Positions 29,401 through 35,345 of a DNA stretch of 35,345 nucleotides are shown one piece after another. Below the pieces are notes generated by a model that was not told the DNA's origin, ran no database searches, and was given only the letters and a program-made list of their open reading frames with translations. The position numbers were made by a program, and so were the translations under genes. Position 1 is the stretch's first letter; each line of letters opens with the position of its first letter. Source of the DNA: Tychonema sp. LEGE 06208 (lineage in GTDB: Bacteria > Cyanobacteriota > Cyanobacteriia > Cyanobacteriales > Microcoleaceae); assembly GCF_015207505.1 (NCBI RefSeq), contig NZ_JADEWT010000064.1, positions 1-35,345 on the forward strand, given 5' to 3'.

Positions 29401-32400
29401 CTGACGCCGTTCCAAGTCCAATTACCAGTATCTTTACTCCACTTAGCAGTCAGGATACGATTGGGATTGTAGTCTTGTGCCGATGTTAGAGCCTCTAACC
29501 CAGGCCACCTATCCCCCGGTAATAATCCTTCCTCTTTGGGAAATACGCTGACATAAAGATTGACTTCATGAATGTCTTTATCTGGGTCTAAATTAGGAAG
29601 ACCGCATTCCTCATTTTTGCCTTTAATATCCCACTCAAAAGTAGGAGTTAAAGGATTGCTATCATTCTCGCTATTACCAATCGGTCCCTTTAATTCCAGC
29701 CAATTTTTAACAGAAGCTATTGCCAAACCTTTAGGATTTCCGCCGATACCAATGGGAGCGCGTTTCGTGCCATCCGGGACGCTAAACTCAAAGTTATTAA
29801 TCCAATTTCCCCCCGTAATTTCGTAGTCGGCCGCAATACTGACAAGAGGGTTGATATCGTCAATGGGCACGCGGGCGAAGTCGGCTTGGGTCGCATTTCG
29901 CTCAGTGTCAGTCGCGAAACCAACGGTACCCACTCCCCTGTCTCGTGCGTCAAGCTTGTAATTGCCGGGATTCTCTATAGCCTTAATCATTTCCTGAACA
30001 TCGAAAACGTAGGAACTTCCTCCCAAATTTGTGGTGGGATAGGAAGCAATCAAATATTTGCCGTCGCTCGAAAGCGCTAGGTTGTTAGTTAAGCTGTCGG
30101 GAATCGGTCGAGTCGCAGCCACCAATTGAGGATTGGGTCCCAGCGGGTCTTTGATAATGCCTATATTTCCACCCTCGCGCGTACCTATATTTGCCCTAGA
30201 GTTGCGGCCGGCAACAAACGCATATTTCCCGTCTGGCGTTACTGTTACAGCCACTGCCTCGTTGACATCAAAATAGTCATTAGCTAGGCCCAGCGACAGA
30301 GGAGCGTAGCTGACTTTAGCACTAAAGTTGAGGGGGTCATCAGACTCAATTTCGAGTACCCCAAAGCCCTGGCCGTCATTCTGAAGCTTGATCTGCTCCC
30401 CATTACTTATGGTGAGGACACTAGCAAATCCGTTGGTGAACACCATTTTCTTGGGGTCGGGAGTAGCAGCTATGCCCTCTGTCTCTGATGCGGTGGGAAT
30501 TACTCCAATCTGCTGCTGCCACTTGCGATCGTTAGAACCCTCAGCCTTCGGTTTGTCGGCGGGGTCAATGTTGACAGCGTAAATGCGGCGGTTAGGTGTT
30601 TGTTCGTTATTGTCGGAACCTGTGGCAAACAGTCGCCGCCCGTCGCTGCTGATAGCCAACTGGCTCAATCCCAGCGGCGATGAGACGTTAATTGTCTGAA
30701 CAACGGTATGATAAGTTGCCGAATTCGGATTGATGTCGAGAACGTAGATGTTGGGGCGATTTTGGTCGGCAATGTAAGCATAATTGTCTTTGGGGTCGAT
30801 AACAATAGCTTGCGGTCTGGCTCCAGAGGGCAAGCTAATCGCATCTACAGTCGCCGTTTCAGGAGTAGTGTCTATCTCTCGCAGGGCTATCAAATCCACC
30901 ACAGACACGCGGCCGGTGTCGCGCAGAGTCACGTAGCCGCGGGTAGCATTGTTGGTAGGCGCGATCGACTCCGGTCGGTCTGATGGGATATTGGGATTAC
31001 CCACAGGAATGTTAAAAGCAACCGCCAATTTATCGCTGGTCTGGGTTTCAACAGTTGATAAAGGGTCTTTGAGGTTAATAACGTTGATTTTGTCGCCCGT
31101 GCGTTCGGTCACCAGCGCCAATTCAACGCAGGTAGGGGCGAGGCGGATATTTTCTTCACTTTCTAGTTCGACAATCTCGTAATCTCCAGTACCCGGCCCG
31201 AAGCGCTTTTTCTGCTTCCTCGATACTACAATGCTGGATTCACCGACAGGTACGGTAATCGGAATTTTGACAGCAATTTTGTAGCGATTTTCTCCTAAAT
31301 CTGTGTTTTTATCCGGTATCGAAATGCCGGGATAAGTTTTGTCGCCGACGCGGAAGCTGACAGTTAAATCCTCAAATTCACCGCCCAAATCATTGGAGTT
31401 ATTCAGGAAATTGCTGCCTGTCAGGACGACGGTTGGGGATCCATTTTCCAACTTAAATTCAGCGGATTGAAGCACTGGAGGTGCGAAGGGGTCTGCTGGG
31501 AATAATGTCGGTATATTTAGAGTCGCTGTGACGCTGGGAATCCCTTCTGGATCGAGTTCGACACCCGCAGGAGTGACTACAGGTAAACCGACTTGTGGAA
31601 TGGCGATGACTTTCAATCCAGATTGCAGGTATTTAGCTAAGTAAGCAAGGAGTAAGATTGTCGCGGCGAATTGAGCTCCGGTGGCGGCGGCGATACCGAT
31701 TAAGCCGGCATTGGCTCCTAAAAAGGTGCTTTGGAGACCGAAATTAGTTGAGAGGCTGAGGGCTTTAGAAGTTTTAAGGGTAGCATCTACATTTGCGATA
31801 GTGAATAACTGTTCCAGTGTGGGAACTGGAGCTTGTAAAAACCCCAGAGTTGGAAATGCAAACATCGCCCATTCGCCACTATCTAAAACACCAGGTAATG
31901 GTGGGGAATTGGTTCGGATGGTACCCGAAGCATCGACTACTCCGGATTCTTGAATCAGCCAAGTAGGGTTTTGGATATTGTTAGCATCCGGCAGCGAACC
32001 TTTTCGCATGAATAAAATTTCGGTACCGGGAGATAAGCCGGCGGGGGCTGGAATTGCTAATTGAGCGGGCAATTTCAGGGCTTGATCGCCTAAGTCTAAA
32101 TTGAAGCCTCCGGCAAACTGCAAACCGTCTGGAAGTTGTAGCGATAGATCGTTGCTGGTTAGAGATGTCAAACTAATAGCTGTATTTTCGGCAAGAGCAC
32201 CGGGCGGTACCATCACAATTGAACCGTCACTGCCAGAAACTGCACCGCCATTTACTCCTAAAATTGTTCCGGCGGCGGCAGGCAGGGAGACTCTTACTGG
32301 TACGACTTCTTCGGCTGCTCCGTGAATGACGGTGACGTTAGTAACTCCTTCTTCTATTGCAGTAATAATGCCGTCTGAATTCACTTGCAATAAGTTGGAG

Positions 32401-35345
32401 TTTCCGGGGAAATAGCGAGTTCCTACTGAGCCGAATTTCAAATCGGGGGATTGGATGATATTTTCAATTCCTACTAAAAGCGAGCGTCCCATTCCGGCTG
32501 TCATGGTGACTGCTTTGGGATAGACATTCAAACCGTTAATCTCGGCTAGTGCTCCAGTGAATTCTGCATCGTTGGTGGGGGCTGGCAATTTTCCTACTCG
32601 CACCGCTGTTACTGCTTGCAGGTTGTTGCGACTCGCGCTCAAAATCGAAGTGCCGTTGACCAAACCCGTCACTTTCCCGGTCGCGTCAATGGGTGCTACT
32701 TCTGGATTTATTGAAGTGTAAGTTAGATAAGAATCTGGCAGCACTACACCTTTTTGGTCGGCAAAATCTCCCAGCACAACTAATTCCGTATTTTCTCCTG
32801 CATCCAGTCGGGGATTTCGCTTCACAAAATCTAGATTCAGCAGCGGAACATCGCTGACGTTGACTGTCACCCGCGCGGGAGTTGAACTCCCAAAAGCGTC
32901 GCTGGCAAGGAAATCAAAGCTGGCAATTCCAGAGAAACCGGGTGCTGGTTTAAAGGATGCTTTGTTCGTTAAGGGATTGAAAATTACTGTGCCGTTTACT
33001 GGACCCTGGACGCTAATTGTTAGGGGGTCGCCCTCTGCATCTGTGGCAAGATTTTCTAAGGAAATAGTTGTCTCTAATTCTGTGTAAGTCCGAGCGTTTG
33101 TCGGCGAAACAACGGGCGGATTGTTGTCAGAATTCGGGGGATTGGCTTCGGCGAGCAATTGTTGTCCTAAAGCTGTATTGCGCCATTCTCTGTCAGGGTT
33201 GATAACGGAATCCAGCAGCGGTGCGTTTCCTGTTGCCCCAAGCACTGTGAAGATTAGGTCATTGTAGTCGCCGTCAGAGTTAGCGGCTGACATATCTTCG
33301 AGGGCAAAAGTGTTCCCCGTACCTGTTACATCGGCGACCTGCAACACGTAAGATGTATCGTTGGGATTGGCTGTGGCGATACTGAATAAGGGGCGGTTTT
33401 CGGGGAACCAATTTCCCGAATATGAGGATTGGAGCGATGACTGCACTGTACCGTTGGGGACTAACATGACGGCAAAGGTGTCGCCTGGAGTCATGTTGAA
33501 AGTTTTGATACCCTGATATTCGCCGCTGTCCCAGTCTCCGTCGAACGGCATCGCACCGGTGAATTTTGCTCCTTCTATGCTGTCGCTAATTACAATGTGT
33601 CCGTCGGTGGAATTGCTTAAAACTCTACGGGATGCTTCGGCAATGAATTCTGGAGTTCCGGGTATAAATGCGGACATTCCAGCCAGGCTGAAAATGCCGA
33701 GTTCGCCTTCGTAGCCGCCGCCGTCAAATACATAGTCGAATCTGACTTTTCCTTGGTTATCTACAAGGAAAGTACCGGGGATTGGTAAATTGGCTGTTGT
33801 TGTTATTGATAAATTTCTTGGGGGATTGGTATTGGTTTGGAAGTTGCCGGTACTCTGTGTGGAATTGGGTTGAGTGTCTGCAATATTGTCTGAGAAGAGA
33901 GCAGATTTTTCGGTTACTGACGCTAGCAAACCGCTGGTTATCTCTGCGGATTCCGGCGCAATTTCAGTATCAGAATCCGCAGGTAGAACAGCGACAGTTT
34001 CTATTGGATTTGAATTGCTATTATAATTGTTTGAAGTCGGTTCGGGTGGGGATTTAAGAGTTGAGGGTGCAACGGTTGTTTCGACTTCGGCTTCAGTTAT
34101 CTGTGTCGTAACTGCTGCTGTCTCTGATGGAGTTGAGAATAGTGCTGGTATTGAATTATTATCGGTTTGTATGTGTTGATTCGAGTTGGAAATTAGCGAG
34201 TCTGATTCGAGAGAATTAACAGTAATAGCTGGGGTTTGATCTGTTTCAAGTTTTGCTATGAAGGCAACAGTAATATCCAGTTTTATTGTACCAGCAGTGA
34301 ATTCTGCGGGAGCTAGCGAATCTGTTTTTGTTGGGAATTGTTCGGTTTCTAATTCTGCTGTTATTTCAGCGACAGGGATATTATGTTCAACCGTATCATC
34401 CGCTTCGGGTACGGCAATAATTGACTCGTTTTTTGTGGGCAGTTGTTCGGTTTCAAGTTCTCCTGTTATTTGAGCGACAGGGATGTCCAGAACCACCGTA
34501 CCAGAATTGATTTCTGCGGTAATAATCGACTTGTTTTTTGTTGGCAATTGTTCGGCGGCGCTAGAAACATTGGAGTTGGTTTCTTTTGGTGATTGTTCGC
34601 CAACATTAGAGACAAGCGAGTCTGTTTTGGCAGGAGATTGTGACGCAATGGGAGCGATAACTGACTCTGTTTCTGCGGGGGGTTTAGAAATGCTTGCAGT
34701 TGCAGTTTGGTCGGTTTTTATTGATTCAGCATCTGCTGATTGATTGACAATAGATTCTGTTTGAAGTGGCTGTTTATTTTCTGAAATTGAGTCAGTATTG
34801 TTCGGAGATTTTTCTGGGGTTTGAACTGCTGCTGTCGCTGTCGTCACCGCTGCATTTTCACTGGCTGCTGTTTTTGGTATTGCAGCAGGTTCGGTTTTTA
34901 ATGGGTCAACTTTTTCTGAATCATTCTGTTTGTCAGTTAAAGCTTGACTGGCAGTTTGTACTGGGTTTGTGGAATCGGTTGAGTTGACTTCTGGGTTGAT
35001 ATTAGTGTCAGGTAAAACAGGGTTAGATGCGGCTGGAATTAATGGGGCTGTTGGGGGCTGTGTTGTCAGCGGTTCTTGAGAATTTGAACTGGGTTTTTCG
35101 GTCTGTATTGCATCGACTGTTGGGGATTGTTTGTCTGAGTCTATCAGGGTGCTAGCTTCGGCAAGTGGAAGCTGTTTTTCTGAGTTTTTTGTTTCGGAAG
35201 TTGAAGGAATTGGAGCTTTTTTATCGGAGTCTATTTTGTCGGAAACTTCGGCAGTACGAGATGGTTCGCCTGAGTTGGTTTTCTCCACAATTGTGGAGTT
35301 TTGAGATTGCTTGTCTGAGTCTATCTTGTCGTCAGCTTTGGCAAC
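26445..35345 (-). CDS. giant multidomain surface protein with C-terminal NUC-type nuclease (5' partial)
   Basis: The frame is open to the right edge, so the true start lies outside; at least 2,966 codons are present. Order, numbered from the first in-window GTG (35288): Ser/Thr/Pro/Glu-rich repeats (1-480); DUF4114 with acidic NSDGDYND (about 495-690); cadherin-like and Big-type beta domains (about 725-900); a hydrophobic segment near 1200 (AATILLLAYLAKYL); YVTN-like propeller (about 1390-1795); an alpha/beta-hydrolase-like part with GFGQGA (about 2170); a jelly-roll-like part; and a DNA/RNA non-specific endonuclease (NUC, about 2660-2865) with NKGHIIPSGDRT in place of the usual DRGH. The nucleophile elbow has Gly instead of Ser, so the hydrolase part is probably inactive. 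Secretion is likely but its signal is not in view. Confidence 0.85.
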   Translation of the reverse strand, partial: VAKADDKIDSDKQSQNSTIVEKTNSGEPSRTAEVSDKIDSDKKAPIPSTSETKNSEKQLPLAEASTLIDSDKQSPTVDAIQTEKPSSNSQEPLTTQPPTAPLIPAASNPVLPDTNINPEVNSTDSTNPVQTASQALTDKQNDSEKVDPLKTEPAAIPKTAASENAAVTTATAAVQTPEKSPNNTDSISENKQPLQTESIVNQSADAESIKTDQTATASISKPPAETESVIAPIASQSPAKTDSLVSNVGEQSPKETNSNVSSAAEQLPTKNKSIITAEINSGTVVLDIPVAQITGELETEQLPTKNESIIAVPEADDTVEHNIPVAEITAELETEQFPTKTDSLAPAEFTAGTIKLDITVAFIAKLETDQTPAITVNSLESDSLISNSNQHIQTDNNSIPALFSTPSETAAVTTQITEAEVETTVAPSTLKSPPEPTSNNYNSNSNPIETVAVLPADSDTEIAPESAEITSGLLASVTEKSALFSDNIADTQPNSTQSTGNFQTNTNPPRNLSITTTANLPIPGTFLVDNQGKVRFDYVFDGGGYEGELGIFSLAGMSAFIPGTPEFIAEASRRVLSNSTDGHIVISDSIEGAKFTGAMPFDGDWDSGEYQGIKTFNMTPGDTFAVMLVPNGTVQSSLQSSYSGNWFPENRPLFSIATANPNDTSYVLQVADVTGTGNTFALEDMSAANSDGDYNDLIFTVLGATGNAPLLDSVINPDREWRNTALGQQLLAEANPPNSDNNPPVVSPTNARTYTELETTISLENLATDAEGDPLTISVQGPVNGTVIFNPLTNKASFKPAPGFSGIASFDFLASDAFGSSTPARVTVNVSDVPLLNLDFVKRNPRLDAGENTELVVLGDFADQKGVVLPDSYLTYTSINPEVAPIDATGKVTGLVNGTSILSASRNNLQAVTAVRVGKLPAPTNDAEFTGALAEINGLNVYPKAVTMTAGMGRSLLVGIENIIQSPDLKFGSVGTRYFPGNSNLLQVNSDGIITAIEEGVTNVTVIHGAAEEVVPVRVSLPAAAGTILGVNGGAVSGSDGSIVMVPPGALAENTAISLTSLTSNDLSLQLPDGLQFAGGFNLDLGDQALKLPAQLAIPAPAGLSPGTEILFMRKGSLPDANNIQNPTWLIQESGVVDASGTIRTNSPPLPGVLDSGEWAMFAFPTLGFLQAPVPTLEQLFTIANVDATLKTSKALSLSTNFGLQSTFLGANAGLIGIAAATGAQFAATILLLAYLAKYLQSGLKVIAIPQVGLPVVTPAGVELDPEGIPSVTATLNIPTLFPADPFAPPVLQSAEFKLENGSPTVVLTGSNFLNNSNDLGGEFEDLTVSFRVGDKTYPGISIPDKNTDLGENRYKIAVKIPITVPVGESSIVVSRKQKKRFGPGTGDYEIVELESEENIRLAPTCVELALVTERTGDKINVINLKDPLSTVETQTSDKLAVAFNIPVGNPNIPSDRPESIAPTNNATRGYVTLRDTGRVSVVDLIALREIDTTPETATVDAISLPSGARPQAIVIDPKDNYAYIADQNRPNIYVLDINPNSATYHTVVQTINVSSPLGLSQLAISSDGRRLFATGSDNNEQTPNRRIYAVNIDPADKPKAEGSNDRKWQQQIGVIPTASETEGIAATPDPKKMVFTNGFASVLTISNGEQIKLQNDGQGFGVLEIESDDPLNFSAKVSYAPLSLGLANDYFDVNEAVAVTVTPDGKYAFVAGRNSRANIGTREGGNIGIIKDPLGPNPQLVAATRPIPDSLTNNLALSSDGKYLIASYPTTNLGGSSYVFDVQEMIKAIENPGNYKLDARDRGVGTVGFATDTERNATQADFARVPIDDINPLVSIAADYEITGGNWINNFEFSVPDGTKRAPIGIGGNPKGLAIASVKNWLELKGPIGNSENDSNPLTPTFEWDIKGKNEECGLPNLDPDKDIHEVNLYVSVFPKEEGLLPGDRWPGLEALTSAQDYNPNRILTAKWSKDTGNWTWNGVSKPGNFEEFTLPPSLMLTAGQKYYWAVEALGENGKQLGTGQPVTGEFKTLLPTVKNSNTFSSVTVLTRGLEPGEPEHSQLIDNQLNGVAKHIYEEGGAVQKYNSATGKWQSVAPEGNDWIFSNAVRSPQYGKPLVLLANWVDEIQPHKLYNSGFAEAAADVLFASMVQLDLEEGGSIGKEGKLYDSTGKLIRNQGAVFNSPLHFVGFGQGAVVNSEIVQRLGTFLPDAGGTNSANRDLQMTTIDPYDYDDNSFSGPFLNIQDPEIKVWNNVTYADNYYQTNGIGNTINGRELSGTNWKSDWNVSLNNLAGFTPDDGEGASHRAALAWYAGTANLNESQFPSENGETIYRRLGDLEQNNIADVTKTWYTPEHTNASFTQGDTKAPWEGIGTGWFDSVLGGGSQLRPYFDGGKKTKNELGDFEDYLKKNRVSVYEDNTYTDRMRGDYAVPTLFNGNFDAVAGRKSAQTIPGWSLFNGSSEDVLQSHLVDWYTIGEEVAKNRANTPGLKDLIGSGYLDAISYDVARPNFALRMGVGGTKKIVHNYFVMPEWGDLRFNLHAPFQNRGGKLKVWLETTPKTDSQGQPIIGTGSHLLKEINLSADPENKLETYASDIDKIGFGRGGFETFHVDSSKLDQFRGQSAKLRFEVEGDTRVYLDDVFFKSSHLEFGNPSEARYSPEEPNNNPYRENLLLEKPQYTASYNRTTKTPNWVSWQVNKSWIGGQRQADDFIADPTLPNGWPQISGSNYENNNGLSLGFNKGHIIPSGDRTRYPKDNIATFLGTNLIPQNADNNLFFSAPNNPAEASAWYNIEQLVTGLAESSKQVYVVAGTYGTNWEPQKKSNALPNDSRYQGLTNSEAFRQQGINIPTWTWKTNLVLEHPSQGVPDVNRNTKIYTFLTPNRAEPSALDWANAGEQGIVHPFYEIGERLQLNRVLSPIKNVTEWRDPNTWLVSLEELENLLKGKNIKLFSNIPGDIRDSLKQNINLPRP
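34270..34560 (-). repeat. three imperfect repeats of about 40 codons in the giant gene
   Basis: The protein repeats EQLPTKNKSII, EQLPTKNESII and EQFPTKTDSLA, each followed by a hydrophobic DIPVAQIT / NIPVAEIT / DITVAFIA strand and ELETEQ. The DNA is also similar (GCGACAGGGAT blocks near 34370 and 34476). These are probably stalk repeats whose number may vary between strains. Confidence 0.75.

Noticed and set aside
34483-34743. Plus-strand genes opposite the giant gene
   Set aside because: Antisense frames of low-complexity Ser/Thr/Glu codons; composition mirrors the real gene and there are no ribosome-binding sites.

Overview
The window looks like accessory DNA from a filamentous cyanobacterium, probably a plasmid or integrated element next to a large surface-protein locus. 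The octamer GCGATCGC (HIP1), typical of cyanobacterial genomes, recurs throughout. The protein families are also typically cyanobacterial: a DUF3854/D5-type replication primase, pentapeptide repeats with an RRYAAGER motif, and a giant DUF4114-containing secreted protein. The species cannot be named from the sequence, and neither circularity nor integration can be shown from this window.

Layout. (1) 1-6,596 is essentially gene-free and full of diverged repeats, long inverted repeats and palindromes. Its right part (about 4,795-6,490) holds three copies of one noncoding module next to the primase gene and is a candidate origin or maintenance region. (2) 6,597-11,372, minus strand: a 947-aa primase-helicase with an unusual cluster of decamer repeats inside its coding sequence, two small ribbon-helix-helix (RHH) regulators, and an antirepressor-like protein. 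(3) 11,438-17,056, plus strand: a strong promoter inside a 12-bp inverted repeat drives about twelve tightly packed genes. They include a DNA-binding/coiled-coil protein, several tiny proteins, a coiled-coil protein, membrane proteins, a membrane-anchored FtsK/HerA-like ATPase and an ASCH-like protein; a clear terminator closes the unit. (4) 17,289-19,221, minus strand: a four-gene operon headed by an RHH plus long coiled-coil protein and ended by an XRE-like HTH protein. (5) 19,222-22,900: two tandem, partly decayed copies of a three-gene cassette (A, SAP/Rho_N-like; B, unknown; C, ParB-N-like), set among arrays of CTAG-rich repeats and conserved leader hairpins. (6) 22,969-23,958: a tyrosine recombinase with a strong terminator. 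(7) 24,255-35,345: a truncated, internally deleted duplicate of the giant gene, a pentapeptide-repeat protein, and the giant gene itself, which ends in an NUC-type nuclease domain and runs off the right edge.

How it may work together (inference): primase, recombinase, FtsK-like translocase and many small DNA-binding regulators, with no relaxase recognised, resemble a plasmid or integrative element that replicates itself and may move or segregate double-stranded DNA. The most novel part is the CTAG-repeat system. The same motif occurs upstream of the RHH/coiled-coil operon, in and between the duplicated A-B-C cassettes, and between two regulator genes 8 kb away. It could be a centromere or operator network read by an RHH protein. 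Many cassette genes carry frameshifts, so that part is decaying or the assembly contains indels.
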